A stretch of DNA of 64,000 nucleotides from Clostridia bacterium (GCA_017465885.1 JAFTVG010000022.1:85190-149189); one strand, 5' to 3'; shown: positions 14,475 through 23,526, numbered from the stretch's first letter. The notes: a model not told the origin generated them from the letters alone. Program-made: numbers and translations.

Positions 14475-15881
14475 TTAGTTTACCGTATAACCGGGAAATT
14501 GATCATCAGCACGAACCTGCCCTGCAAGAATGGTGTTGTATTCATCGGCAATCTTTGCCCAGGTGATGGAGTCCACCGATCCGTCCACCGTCAGACCAAA
14601 AAGTGACTGGATGGCATATACGGCATCTCTCGTATTTTCTCCGAAAATACCGTCAACAGCAATTTCGGGGATCTGCGCATAGCTCCCTGCCAGAACGTTG
14701 ATATATTCCTGTAAATCCCTTACATCCTGCCCCGTACTGCCAATGCGCAAAACGATCCCGGGAAAGGGTCGTGCGATCCCCTCAAAGGAGGAAGGCGGCA
14801 GGCTTAAAATGATGCCCCTGTATTCATTATACAGAGCATTCCACGTGACCTCATCCATGATCCCGCTTTGTGGAAGACCTGCAAATGCCTGAAAGTCCTT
14901 CACCTGCTCCACCGTGGCCTCATCGAATCTGCCGTTGATGGGAACGTCCGAAAAATCGGTGGTAAAGGCACTGACAAAATTTAAATAGTACTGTATGATG
15001 CTCACGTATACGCCGCTGTCCCCAAAGGAAAGATTTTCGGGAAATTGCAAGGTCACCTCGTCGTAATTCAGTCCCTCAGACAACAGCTCGTTGAGCTTTT
15101 TTACCGCATTGTATTTTTCCCTCACCTCGTACCAGGTCGCATTGCCCACGATCCCGTCCACCTGTAAGCCAAAAACGCTCTGGAACTCCTTCACGGCGTT
15201 TTCCGTTTCGTTCCCGAAGATCCCGTCCTCTATGGGGATCTTTGGAATAGAGGGATAGTTAGCCGAAATGCGATTAAGCCGTCTTTGCAAAATATAAACG
15301 TCGTTTCCCGAGTAGCCCAAGCGCAAGGGTATGGTGGGCGCGGTATCCTCAGGCGTTGAGATCGATACGTTATCCACGAATTCAATATCCTCCCCATAAT
15401 AGTACTGCAGGATTTCAAAAGGACTCAGCCCCTGATTGGCAAGCGCCACAGTTCCCGTTTGGGAAAGACCGTCACAGACCGTTCTTACACCGTCACAGTA
15501 TACGGCGTAAAGGGGCTCCACCTTTCCTTTTCTTCGGATATAGCTGTTAAAATACCGCTCGGTGATCTGCTCAAGATTTTCAAAAACACTGCCCCCCGGG
15601 TCATAGGTCTGATCCATTGCCCCCGTTGAGGTGATGTCGTAATCGTAGCCCTTACTGCGGTAGTATTCGGTATAGACCCGATTGAGCGCAAAGCTGGTTT
15701 GTGCGATCACGTTGGCGATCAGCGCATTCTCAGGCCAGGTAGGATAGATCTCATTTGACGCCACGTTGGCAATATAATCGATAAAGCCTACCTCTATATT
15801 GGGTGCTTCCTCATCCTGTCCCCCCAGATGTACGACGATTGCTTGGGGGATCGTGGGCAAAAGCATTGGAAGTTGGTTCAA
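14475..15881 (-). CDS. SpoIID/LytB-like domain protein with three peptidoglycan-binding repeats
   Basis: A 468-residue protein. The N-terminal part (about 30-165) resembles the SpoIID/LytB domain, with FIDYIANVASNEIYPTWPENAL and IAQTSFALNRVYTEYY; SpoIID is a lytic transglycosylase acting on denuded glycan during engulfment. Three PG_binding_1-like repeats follow (about 190-260, 285-360 and 385-450). No signal peptide is seen. The TTG at 15881 is chosen because AAAGGAG lies seven bases upstream; an ATG at 15866 lacks such a site. It stands between a small beta-rich protein gene and another peptidoglycan-binding gene, all on one strand. Confidence 0.78.
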   Translation of the reverse strand: MNQLPMLLPTIPQAIVVHLGGQDEEAPNIEVGFIDYIANVASNEIYPTWPENALIANVIAQTSFALNRVYTEYYRSKGYDYDITSTGAMDQTYDPGGSVFENLEQITERYFNSYIRRKGKVEPLYAVYCDGVRTVCDGLSQTGTVALANQGLSPFEILQYYYGEDIEFVDNVSISTPEDTAPTIPLRLGYSGNDVYILQRRLNRISANYPSIPKIPIEDGIFGNETENAVKEFQSVFGLQVDGIVGNATWYEVREKYNAVKKLNELLSEGLNYDEVTLQFPENLSFGDSGVYVSIIQYYLNFVSAFTTDFSDVPINGRFDEATVEQVKDFQAFAGLPQSGIMDEVTWNALYNEYRGIILSLPPSSFEGIARPFPGIVLRIGSTGQDVRDLQEYINVLAGSYAQIPEIAVDGIFGENTRDAVYAIQSLFGLTVDGSVDSITWAKIADEYNTILAGQVRADDQFPGYTVN

Positions 15882-15903
15882 AGATGCACTCCTTTCTTTA
15901 AAG

Positions 15904-16311
15904 TCAAGAACCGATGGACAGCTCCTGACGGACCATCTCCTTGTCATACTCGGTAAGACTCTGCCCAGCCTTATCGGGCAGAGGTGCCAAATTCACATTT
16001 TGGACGGTAAGTACGCCGGGATAGATCTGCACGCCATGAAGGATCGCTGTCTGATACCCTTCCTTTGATGCCTCGACCGTGAATTTTCGGGCAATGGGCA
16101 GGACCTGGGTGGAGCCCTCCTTCACTGTCGCAGGCAGAATAAATTCGGGAGAAATGCCCGAGGGATTGGTATAATTCATCGCAACGGTGGTGCTCTTTTC
16201 TCCCTCCTCCGAAAAGATGGTCACCAAAACGTCTTCAAGAGGAAAAAGACCGTAGCCAGAGCGCACTCTGACAACGATGCTTCCGTAGTTTTCAATGGGA
16301 ACTATATTCAT
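15904..16311 (-). CDS. Beta-rich protein linked to the SpoIID-like gene, unknown function
   Basis: A 135-residue protein rich in Val, Ile, Thr and Gly, with the look of a carboxypeptidase-regulatory-like (Ig-type) beta sandwich: GSIVVRVRSGYGLFPLEDVLVTIF near the N-terminus and YPGVLTVQNVNLAPLP near residue 105 (the first is cited by its start and end only: GSIVVRV to LVTIF). It lacks a signal peptide and membrane helix. The ATG at 16311 follows GAGGTG. It lies 22 bases upstream of the SpoIID-like gene and probably shares its transcript. I cannot name a function. Confidence 0.7.
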   Translation of the reverse strand: MNIVPIENYGSIVVRVRSGYGLFPLEDVLVTIFSEEGEKSTTVAMNYTNPSGISPEFILPATVKEGSTQVLPIARKFTVEASKEGYQTAILHGVQIYPGVLTVQNVNLAPLPDKAGQSLTEYDKEMVRQELSIGS

Positions 16312-16381
16312 ATCACACCTCATTTCTTCAGTTCTTTACAGTATATGCCGTTATTTCTATGTCACCACCCTTTCATAAAAA

Positions 16382-16410
16382 AACGAAGAAGCGCTTTCGT
16401 CTTCTTCGTT
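16382..16410 (-). terminator. Terminator of the rsgA-spoVM unit
   Basis: AACGAAGAAG (16382-16391) pairs with CTTCTTCGTT (16401-16410). On the minus strand the hairpin leads into a T run. It lies 18 bases beyond the spoVM stop. Confidence 0.82.
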
Positions 16411-16428
16411 TTCGGAGCTATGCAGGAG

Positions 16429-16512
16429 CTATGCTCCTTCTTTTTTTATTCCAAATACTTTTCTGAATATGGGCACCAGCAGCTTTGGCGGGCGCAACAC
16501 AACGATCCGCAT
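16429..16512 (-). CDS. spoVM: Stage V sporulation protein M (SpoVM)
   Basis: A 27-residue peptide starting MRIVVLRPPK and ending GIKKEGA. It has the SpoVM layout: a short N-terminal strand, Pro at position 9, then an amphipathic helix with FRKVFG. SpoVM lies on the convex forespore membrane and anchors the SpoIVA coat base. GGGGAGTG precedes the ATG. It lies downstream of rsgA, as in Bacillus where spoVM is near the rsgA (cpgA)-rpe genes. The -10-like CATACACT upstream (16548-16541, minus strand) is a perfect match to the SigE -10. Confidence 0.82.
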   Translation of the reverse strand: MRIVVLRPPKLLVPIFRKVFGIKKEGA

Positions 16513-16540
16513 AGTATCACTCCCCACGTTTTTCTGCTAT

Positions 16541-16569
16541 AGTGTATGCAGGGAAAATGAAAAACGTGC
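16541..16569 (-). promoter_or_regulatory. Possible SigE promoter of spoVM
   Basis: Minus strand CATACACT (16548-16541) equals the SigE -10 consensus CATACANT. A weaker GCACGTTT lies about 14 bases upstream. It is placed between the rsgA stop and spoVM, allowing spoVM its own sporulation-time transcript. Confidence 0.5.
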
Positions 16570-16570
16570 A

Positions 16571-17491
16571 TCAATCCCATTCATGCTTGTTCTTTAAAAG
16601 CTCGTAGAGCGTACAATAGCTGTCGTGACGGCTCTTGGCGATCCGCCCCTCCTTCATCTGCTCCAAAACGGCACAGCCGTCCTCCTTGCGATGGGTACAT
16701 TTGGTGTATTTGCAAAGCCCAAGCTGTCTTTCAAACTCCGGGAAGTTATGGGGCAGATCTGAAAGGCTGAAAAAATTAAAATTCTCAAAGTCCAGCATTG
16801 AAAAGCCGGGAGTATCGGCAAGAAAGCCTTCCCCTTCTCCCAAAAGCTCCTTGAGAGGAAATAGATTTACCGAGCGGGTAGTGTGCTTGCCCCTTCCGAT
16901 CTTTTCGCTCACCTGTCCCGTTTTAAGGCAGAGAGAGGAGAAAAGCCCATTGAGCAGAGTGGATTTGCCAACACCCGACGCACCTGCAAAGGCGGCGATC
17001 CTTCCCGAATACCGCTCAAGCAAGGCGTTTTTCAAAAGTGTTTTGCCCTCCTCATCCGAGGTGCCCGCAATAAAGACCTGATAACCCGTGCGCCTATAAA
17101 CGTCAGCAAGAGCCTCTGCCTTTTCATCGCTGAGATCGGATTTGGTGACCACGATCACGGGCTCAATACCGTTGTGCTCGGCAATGGCGGTAAGCTTATC
17201 TATATTTTCATATATCGGATCAGGGCTGGCGGCGGCAACAACGATAAAGAGCAGATCAAGATTGGCAAGAGGCGGACGAATCAGCATGCTTTTTCTCTCA
17301 AGGATCTCCTCAACAACCGGGTTTTTTTGCTCATCAAAGCCCACGGTGACCCGATCACCAACCAAAAGCCGCATACTCTTATGACGAAAGCGTCCTCTGG
17401 GCTTGCAGGCGATCCGCTCTCCCGTTCCCATATAGATTTCATATAGTCCGCCGTCTGAGGAGACGACGATTCCTTGCTTGATCTCTTCCAT
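16571..17491 (-). CDS. rsgA: Ribosome small subunit-dependent GTPase RsgA
   Basis: A 306-residue circularly permuted GTPase acting in 30S ribosome maturation. It has an N-terminal OB fold (about 1-75), then G4 VTKSDL, G1 GASGVGKSTLLNGL near 170 and G3 DTPGFS near 225, in the permuted order of this family. The C-terminal zinc motif is C-X4-C-X-H-X5-C (CKYTKCTHRKEDGC). AAAGGAG precedes the ATG. It is divergent from the methyltransferase gene and upstream of spoVM. Confidence 0.95.
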   Translation of the reverse strand: MEEIKQGIVVSSDGGLYEIYMGTGERIACKPRGRFRHKSMRLLVGDRVTVGFDEQKNPVVEEILERKSMLIRPPLANLDLLFIVVAAASPDPIYENIDKLTAIAEHNGIEPVIVVTKSDLSDEKAEALADVYRRTGYQVFIAGTSDEEGKTLLKNALLERYSGRIAAFAGASGVGKSTLLNGLFSSLCLKTGQVSEKIGRGKHTTRSVNLFPLKELLGEGEGFLADTPGFSMLDFENFNFFSLSDLPHNFPEFERQLGLCKYTKCTHRKEDGCAVLEQMKEGRIAKSRHDSYCTLYELLKNKHEWD

Positions 17492-17518
17492 ATACCGCTC
17501 CTTTAGAATGCTGCTATG

Positions 17519-17547
17519 ATTATATATGATTTTTTTGGGTTTTTCAA
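17519..17547 (-). promoter_or_regulatory. Promoter of rsgA
   Basis: Minus strand: TTGAAA (17547-17542), 17-base spacer, TATAAT (17524-17519). Confidence 0.78.
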
Positions 17548-17587
17548 GGAGTCCGCCAAAAAAAATAGAGAATATTCGAGAAAAAAC

Positions 17588-17616
17588 TTGCTTTTCAAAG
17601 CGATTTTTGATAAACT
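17588..17616 (+). promoter_or_regulatory. Promoter of the methyltransferase-nnr pair
   Basis: TTGCTT (17588-17593), 17-base spacer, TAAACT (17611-17616). It lies about 70 bases before the chosen start codon, which supports the internal start. Confidence 0.55.
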
Positions 17617-17686
17617 GTTAAAAGAAAGAACGGAAAGGACCTACAGATTCTCCTTTTCTTCAAGCATAGTGAGAGGTAACGGACAA

Positions 17687-18856
17687 ATGGAAAAAATGCA
17701 TCAGCTTCTCGAAAGCATCTTCACAAGCGGTGCACTTGAAAAGATCGTTTTCAGCAAAAGTGCCATAAAGGAGATCAAGCGTGCCCACGGGCGGATCATC
17801 CTCATCAAGGGTTTGAGAGTTTTGCAGATAGAAACGCTCTTTACCGATGGCAAAGCACGGCATCATAACGTTCCCGAGGAGCAAGCCTTGCGCCACGTTT
17901 TGGAAATGACGGATAACTACAAGCAGATCAACATCTACACAACGGCAGGTGAATGCGAGATCAAGAAAAACAACGGCGGAAGCGTTCACGTGATCAACCG
18001 TATCAAGGGAGCGCTGGTGGCATCTGATCCCGCAAATAACGATCACCAAAAGAAGTATCTGATCGATGCAACTGATGCGGCACCCTTCCTTTCAAAGCTG
18101 GGAGTGTGTGATGAAAATGGCAATGTTTTTGATAAAAAGCGGTCTAAATTCCGTCAGATCAACCGCTTCGTTGAACTGCTTGACGACGTATACGGAAAGC
18201 TTCCCGCTGAGGGTGAGCTTTGCGTTTGCGATCTCTGTTGCGGCAAGAGCTACCTGACCTTTGCCGTATACTATTATCTGACTGCGCTAAAGGGACGGCA
18301 GGTCAAGATGTACGGAATGGATTTGAAAAGCGACGTGATCGCCTTTTGCAAACAGACGGCAAAGGACCTGCAGTTTGAGGGAATGGAGTTTGTTTGCGGC
18401 GATATCCACGAGTTTGAGCCCGAAAAAGCCCCTGACCTTGTGATCTCTCTGCATGCTTGCGATATTGCCACCGATATGGTCCTATATAACGCTGTACGGC
18501 TGAAAGCCAAGGTCATTTTATCAACACCCTGCTGTCATCACGAAATGATGAATCAGCTTTGCTGCCCGCCGCTTTCCTTCGTCAGCAAGCACTCCATCTT
18601 AAAGCAAAAGCTGTGCGACAGCCTGACTGATGCTTTAAGGTGTCTGCGCCTGGAGGCGGAAGGCTACAAGGTTAGCGCCATTGAGCTGATCGATCCCGAG
18701 GAAACACCCAAAAACGTGATGATCCGCGCCATCTTTGCCGATACACCCCCACAAAAACGTGCAAAAGCATACGAAGAATACAAGCAGACGGTAGAGTTTC
18801 TGGGGGTATCCCCCTATTACGAGCAGATCGTCCGCAAAAGAGAGGGTCTCAAATGA
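17687..18856 (+). CDS. Class I SAM-dependent methyltransferase
   Basis: A 389-residue protein. The N-terminal half (about 1-150) is of unknown fold. The C-terminal half is a Rossmann methyltransferase with motif I VCDLCCGKSYLTFA near 176, an acidic strand-2 end (YGMDLK) and VISLHACDIATD followed by ILSTPCCHHEMM. The DLCCGKS and STPCCHH motifs recall the GSTCD/Methyltransf_32 group of putative RNA methyltransferases. The frame is open from 17516, but the ATG at 17687 is preferred because it follows a GAGAGGT site and a promoter. Its stop overlaps the nnr start. Confidence 0.78.
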   Translation: MEKMHQLLESIFTSGALEKIVFSKSAIKEIKRAHGRIILIKGLRVLQIETLFTDGKARHHNVPEEQALRHVLEMTDNYKQINIYTTAGECEIKKNNGGSVHVINRIKGALVASDPANNDHQKKYLIDATDAAPFLSKLGVCDENGNVFDKKRSKFRQINRFVELLDDVYGKLPAEGELCVCDLCCGKSYLTFAVYYYLTALKGRQVKMYGMDLKSDVIAFCKQTAKDLQFEGMEFVCGDIHEFEPEKAPDLVISLHACDIATDMVLYNAVRLKAKVILSTPCCHHEMMNQLCCPPLSFVSKHSILKQKLCDSLTDALRCLRLEAEGYKVSAIELIDPEETPKNVMIRAIFADTPPQKRAKAYEEYKQTVEFLGVSPYYEQIVRKREGLK

Positions 18857-20340
18857 TCAGCAGCTATCTTCCCTCTGCCGTCAAACAGGCAGAAAATAAC
18901 GCCATCCTGCGCGGCGACACAGCCTTTTCTATGATCGAGACAGCCGCACGAGCGCTTCTTGACTACATTGTAAAGGAAAACCTCGACTGCCGCCGCGTAT
19001 TCATTCTTGCAGGATGCGGAAACAACGGATCCGACGGTCTGGTTCTTGGAAGGTTGCTTGGCGAGCTTGGGATCCAAACGGATGTCTTTCGGGTAAACGG
19101 GAGCAAATACTCTCACGAAAACACCGTTTTGGCAAACAGCGTCCCGCTCCTTCCCCGATTTCCCGCCTCCCTTTCAGGCTACACTCTGATCATCGACTGT
19201 CTTTACGGCATCGGCTTTCACGGTCAGCCCACCAAAGAGGATATAGATCTGATAAACGCCGTCAACCAATCCTCTGCCACCGTCCTCAGCGTGGACGTTC
19301 CCAGCGGGGTAAATGCGGCAGACGGAAGCTATGATCTTGCAATAAGGGCAGACAGAACCTGCGCCATGAACTGTCTCAAACCCGCACATCTTATCTACCC
19401 CGGAGCAGAGATTTGCGGCAAGGTCACCCTCCTTGACTGTGCCATTCCTCTTCCTGATCGTTCAGAAACGCAAAGCCTTTCTCTATCCGATCTGAAATTC
19501 CTTCCCAAACGAGCCAGGCGCTCCAACAAGGGGAGCTACGGGCGCATTGCCGTGGTCGCAGGATCGAAAGGTATGGCAGGGGCAAGCTATCTATCCGCAA
19601 AGGCGGCTCTCTATTCGGGAGCGGGGCTGGTGGAGATCTTTTGCCCTGAGGAAAACCGCATCATTCTTCAGACCCTTTTGCCCGAAGCCGTCTTACGCGT
19701 CTATACCGATGCGACCGATTTAGAAGAGCTCTCTTCGGCGGTAAGTCAATGCGATGTGATGGTTCTTGGTCCCGGTCTTGGAAAAAGCCGGCTGTCAAAG
19801 AACATCGTTTACCGCCTTCTTTCCGACCTGAGCATTCCCGCTGTGGTGGATGCCGACGGACTCAATCTTTGCGTAGGCACCTCTCTTCTTGAAGAATACA
19901 AGGGTGAGCTGATCGTTACACCCCATCCGGGAGAAGGAGCCCGTCTTCTCGGATGCACCGTGAGAGAGGTTACAGACCGTATTCTTAACTCAGCACGCAC
20001 CTTGAGCCAAAGGCTTTGCTGTACCGTCCTCTTGAAGGATGCCCACACGCTGATCTGCTCAAAGGATCGGTTAAACGTCAATCTTTCGGGTAACGACGGG
20101 ATGGCAACGGCAGGAAGCGGAGACGTGCTCACGGGCATCATCGCCGCGCTCCTGGCACAGGGGCTTTCTGCCCACGACGCAGCGGCAACGGCGGCGTATA
20201 TCCACGGTCTTGCAGGAGATCTCGGCGCAAAAAAACACGGGAAACGGTCGTTGACCGCTTCCCGCATCACAGAGTATATTGAAGAGGTTTTCAAGTCGGC
20301 AGATCAGCCGATTCTGACAAGCTCAATAGAGGAAATGTAA
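18853..20340 (+). CDS. nnr: Bifunctional NAD(P)H-hydrate epimerase/dehydratase
   Basis: A 495-residue metabolite-repair enzyme that restores damaged NADHX/NADPHX. The YjeF-N epimerase domain (about 1-210) shows AGCGNNGSDGLVLGR. The C-terminal dehydratase of the ribokinase-like fold (about 215-485) shows VAGSKGMAGASYLSA, TPHPGE and ATAGSGDVLTGIIAAL. It starts in ATGA overlapping the methyltransferase stop. Its 3' end overlaps the convergent FIVAR lipoprotein gene by 37 bases. Confidence 0.94.
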   Translation: MISSYLPSAVKQAENNAILRGDTAFSMIETAARALLDYIVKENLDCRRVFILAGCGNNGSDGLVLGRLLGELGIQTDVFRVNGSKYSHENTVLANSVPLLPRFPASLSGYTLIIDCLYGIGFHGQPTKEDIDLINAVNQSSATVLSVDVPSGVNAADGSYDLAIRADRTCAMNCLKPAHLIYPGAEICGKVTLLDCAIPLPDRSETQSLSLSDLKFLPKRARRSNKGSYGRIAVVAGSKGMAGASYLSAKAALYSGAGLVEIFCPEENRIILQTLLPEAVLRVYTDATDLEELSSAVSQCDVMVLGPGLGKSRLSKNIVYRLLSDLSIPAVVDADGLNLCVGTSLLEEYKGELIVTPHPGEGARLLGCTVREVTDRILNSARTLSQRLCCTVLLKDAHTLICSKDRLNVNLSGNDGMATAGSGDVLTGIIAALLAQGLSAHDAAATAAYIHGLAGDLGAKKHGKRSLTASRITEYIEEVFKSADQPILTSSIEEM

Positions 20341-21905
20341 TTTCCGATGGTGTTGTATTCAAAAATGACCTTTACGCCGTCGTCCTCATTTTCATAACTC
20401 AATATGGCAATGGTGTTTTCATTGCCCAAGATCACTTCGGTGCGCGTGCTGTATTCGGTAGGCGCACCGAGTTTTGCTTCGGATGACACGTCAAATTCGG
20501 TCATGTCAAAGCCGATGCCTGCAAACTCAACGATTGAAAGACTGTCCTCGTCCAAGGGATATCCACCCTCGTAGCTGAGCTTGAGATAACCGTCGCGCAT
20601 CAGGATCTTCACCTGCTCAAAAGAGAACTCCACGCCGTCCTCGCCCACAAAGCTGTAAGCGAAATTCACGTTTTCACTTTCGACCTCGGCAAAGAAGACG
20701 GTGTAATCGGCAAAGTAGGTGGATAACAGAGTGGCAGAATTGCCCACCACGATCACCTTGTCCAATAAGAGCTTGTTCTTATCGTGGTCAGCAACGATGC
20801 CTCTTCTTACCAAAGCGGCGATCGCATTGTCAATATCCTTGATCGCCTTTTCAATGCGGTCCTTCGTGCTGTTTGGAGTCTTGACAACAGAAATCCCCGC
20901 AGAAACGGCACTTAAAAGCACGTCATAGCTTTCCTCGGTATAAAAATGGCTTTGCGACGAGTAATCGGTCAGCAGATCGATGCGATCGAGCAACTCCGTC
21001 AGGTCGACCAGTGCGGCGGCAGAGTCGTTTAAATCAGAGATCATCTTCTCCACCTCACCTACCGAAGCATCACCCGTGCTCACGTATTTCTTCGCTTCAT
21101 CGAAAAATGCAATAAAGGCAGCGTAGCTCTCTGCGGTATATCGGTCCTCGGGAAGACGTCCCTTGCCGTCTTCCTGCAAATAGCCGTTTTCAAGCTGAAG
21201 GAGAATACCCTGAAGAGGGGTGGTATCTCCTCTTTGCACCAAGGCGGCAATTGCTTGCTTTAACAGATTTTCCGCAAGAAGAAGCTCACTCTGCGTAGCA
21301 CTGCCCGAGGAGACCAGATTTAATGCGTTGGTATACGCCTCTTCGTAAATGGCGTAGGAGGTGCTGGTGTAGGTTGCACTCTCGATATGGCTTTGCAGAA
21401 GCTGCTGAAGCGAGGAGGTGCTGGGGATCTTGACAAGACCCGCCTTGGCGTTTTTCAAAGAAGTGATCGCCGAATTGATCTCACTTTGCTTAGAGGTGTC
21501 CTTTTGGTAAACCTCCTTTGCACCGTTGAGGGCGGCAAGAAAAAGCTGATAGCTCTGCTCGGTATAGAGGGTGGGGTCGACGTTATTTGAATCCTCAATG
21601 GCAAGCGCCAGCTGTGAGAAGTCTGCCGTACGAACAAGAGCATCCTTTGCCTTCTGAAGCTCCTCAATGGCACGGTCGATCTCAAGCGCACTCGCCTTAT
21701 CGTTATCATATACAGCCTGTGCCTTTTCATAGGCGTCAAGATAGGCACTGTAGCTTGCCGAGGTATACCCCGCGGGATCAAGCTTTTCTGTAAGCACCTC
21801 ACCAAGCTGATCCTTTTGTGAGTCATTACTGCAGGACACCGCACCAAACAGCATCGCAAAGCAAAGCAGGAACATCAGCAAAACGAGTAGTCTTTGTTTC
21901 ATCAT
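20304..21905 (-). CDS. FIVAR-repeat lipoprotein
   Basis: A 533-residue exported protein. The signal peptide ends in the lipobox AVSC near residue 26, predicting lipid anchoring. About five FIVAR-like helical repeats of about 75 residues follow (30-380), each with a pattern such as YTSASYSAYLDAYEKA and IDRAIEELQKAKDALV. The last 150 residues form a beta-rich domain I do not recognise. FIVAR repeats are common in surface proteins of Gram-positive gut bacteria and act in adhesion or spacing. The ATG at 21905 is set by GAAAGGTG upstream. A strong promoter precedes it. Confidence 0.8.
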   Translation of the reverse strand: MMKQRLLVLLMFLLCFAMLFGAVSCSNDSQKDQLGEVLTEKLDPAGYTSASYSAYLDAYEKAQAVYDNDKASALEIDRAIEELQKAKDALVRTADFSQLALAIEDSNNVDPTLYTEQSYQLFLAALNGAKEVYQKDTSKQSEINSAITSLKNAKAGLVKIPSTSSLQQLLQSHIESATYTSTSYAIYEEAYTNALNLVSSGSATQSELLLAENLLKQAIAALVQRGDTTPLQGILLQLENGYLQEDGKGRLPEDRYTAESYAAFIAFFDEAKKYVSTGDASVGEVEKMISDLNDSAAALVDLTELLDRIDLLTDYSSQSHFYTEESYDVLLSAVSAGISVVKTPNSTKDRIEKAIKDIDNAIAALVRRGIVADHDKNKLLLDKVIVVGNSATLLSTYFADYTVFFAEVESENVNFAYSFVGEDGVEFSFEQVKILMRDGYLKLSYEGGYPLDEDSLSIVEFAGIGFDMTEFDVSSEAKLGAPTEYSTRTEVILGNENTIAILSYENEDDGVKVIFEYNTIGNYISSIELVRIG

Positions 21906-21962
21906 ATCACCTTTCATTAACATAGTCATATATTATATGAGCGTTTACTCTGTTTTCGTACT

Positions 21963-21991
21963 ATTATAGCATACAGAAAATACAAAGTCAA
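21963..21991 (-). promoter_or_regulatory. Promoter of the FIVAR lipoprotein gene
   Basis: Minus strand: TTGACT (21991-21986), 17-base spacer, TATAAT (21968-21963). Confidence 0.82.
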
Positions 21992-22002
21992 TTGCGCATT
22001 TG

Positions 22003-23436
22003 TTAACATTTTTTCCCCTTCAGCTTTACGCGGAAGATCAAACGGTAAATTGCCCGCCCGTCAAAGGGGATAAGCGGATAGAGATACCCTCTTGAACCGC
22101 TGACCGTGTTGTTGGTTGCGATCAGCAATACCGTGATTCCAAAACCCAAAAAGAGTCCGGGCAAAGAAAAGAGCGCAATGAGGATCAGAGTCAGAATACG
22201 CATAAATTTAAAGGCGTAACCAAGCTCGTAGCTTGGCTGTGTGAATCCTGCAATGGCAACGAACGCCATATATAAGAGGATCTGCTCGGAAAGCCATCCC
22301 ACGCTTATGGCAAGATCGCCTAAGATCAAGGCACTGATCACGCTAAGAGAGTTGGACAGAGTGTCGGGCGTGTTCAGAGAGGCAAGCTTCAGACCGTCCA
22401 CAGCCAGCTCAAAGAGCAGTAATTGAAAGAGGAGGGGTAAAAAGCTCTCTCCCCGATAGATCAAAAAATCAAGAGAAGGGGGAAGAAGTTGGGGCATTTG
22501 CTGAATAGCAAACCAAAGAGGGGTAAGGATCAAAGAAAAGAGAAAGACTGCATTTCTGACCAGCTTCAGATAGCCGCCGATCAGCGGAGGAAAATAAAAA
22601 TCGTCGGTATCCTGCAAAAAATCAAAAATCGAGGTGGGCAGAATCATCGCAGAAGAATCGTTGTCGCAAAGGATCAGCACGCTCCCCTCCATCAGCATCG
22701 CGGCGGCGGCATCGGGACGCTCGGTATAGCGGATCTTCGGGAAAGGATTATACCATTTCTTTTCCACCAGAAGCTCCGACAAGCTCTCCTGCCCCATATT
22801 TAACCCGTCAACCTTCAGATCCGAGATCTGCTTTTTTAATGACGCCACGTACTCTTTGTCGGCAAGATGCTCCATATAGCAAACAAGAACGTCTGTTTTC
22901 GTGCTCTCCCCCACCGAAATGCGGTGAAGGATCAATCGGGGATCTCTGATCCTGCGCCTGAGAAGTGCAGAATTGGTGAGCAACGCCTCCACAAATCCTT
23001 CTCTGGACCCTCGAAGAACCCGATCCTTGTCCGGCTCCTTGATGCCTCTTGCGGGATATTTTCTGGTATCAACGATCAGATATCGATCAAGCCCTTCGAT
23101 CACGATCACCGAATTGCCGCTGTATACCGCAAACAAAACCTCCTCTATGCTTTCCGACAGCTGAAAAGCTCCGTAAGGCAGAACGGTTTGTAAGAACAGC
23201 TCCTCATCCTTTTCAAGAAGCTCTGCTCCGTCGTTATTTTTCATCATATAGCAGAGCAGTCGTTCTATCAGCTCACCGTTTGCAAAGCCGCTGACGAAAT
23301 AGTAATTTGCGGGAATCATTCCGCCATAGAAAAAAGGTCTTATAACCGTATCAAAGTTTTCATCCGTGTGCAACGCCTCTTCAAGTCTGCTCACCATCAG
23401 CCGAAAGCTTTCAGAAGGCGTCCTCGTTTTTTCCAT
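22003..23436 (-). CDS. GerA-family spore germination protein, SpoVAF-like
   Basis: A 477-residue protein of the GerA/SpoVAF family. A soluble N-terminal domain (about 1-265) contains VYSGNSVIVIEGLDRYLIVDTRKYPARGI in its segment near 108-136 (first and last residues only apply: VYSGN to ARGI), PEPD-like EPDKDRVLRGSREGF and IRDPRLILHR. A membrane domain with about five helices follows (270-450). The end GYLYPLIPFDGRAI resembles SpoVAF more than receptor A subunits. No B or C receptor genes are adjacent, also favouring SpoVAF. Other spoVA genes are not in this window. Confidence 0.75.
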   Translation of the reverse strand: MEKTRTPSESFRLMVSRLEEALHTDENFDTVIRPFFYGGMIPANYYFVSGFANGELIERLLCYMMKNNDGAELLEKDEELFLQTVLPYGAFQLSESIEEVLFAVYSGNSVIVIEGLDRYLIVDTRKYPARGIKEPDKDRVLRGSREGFVEALLTNSALLRRRIRDPRLILHRISVGESTKTDVLVCYMEHLADKEYVASLKKQISDLKVDGLNMGQESLSELLVEKKWYNPFPKIRYTERPDAAAAMLMEGSVLILCDNDSSAMILPTSIFDFLQDTDDFYFPPLIGGYLKLVRNAVFLFSLILTPLWFAIQQMPQLLPPSLDFLIYRGESFLPLLFQLLLFELAVDGLKLASLNTPDTLSNSLSVISALILGDLAISVGWLSEQILLYMAFVAIAGFTQPSYELGYAFKFMRILTLILIALFSLPGLFLGFGITVLLIATNNTVSGSRGYLYPLIPFDGRAIYRLIFRVKLKGKKC

Positions 23437-23497
23437 CGAAGTAACGTATCCTTTCTCGTTTTTTATCAGTATAACCCTTTTTCCGCTATTCTTGCAC

Positions 23498-23526
23498 TTT
23501 ACATCTGCGCAAAAATGTGGTATACT
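23498..23526 (+). promoter_or_regulatory. Promoter of the leucine-rich-repeat lipoprotein gene
   Basis: TTTACA (23498-23503), 17-base spacer, TATACT (23521-23526). Confidence 0.65.
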
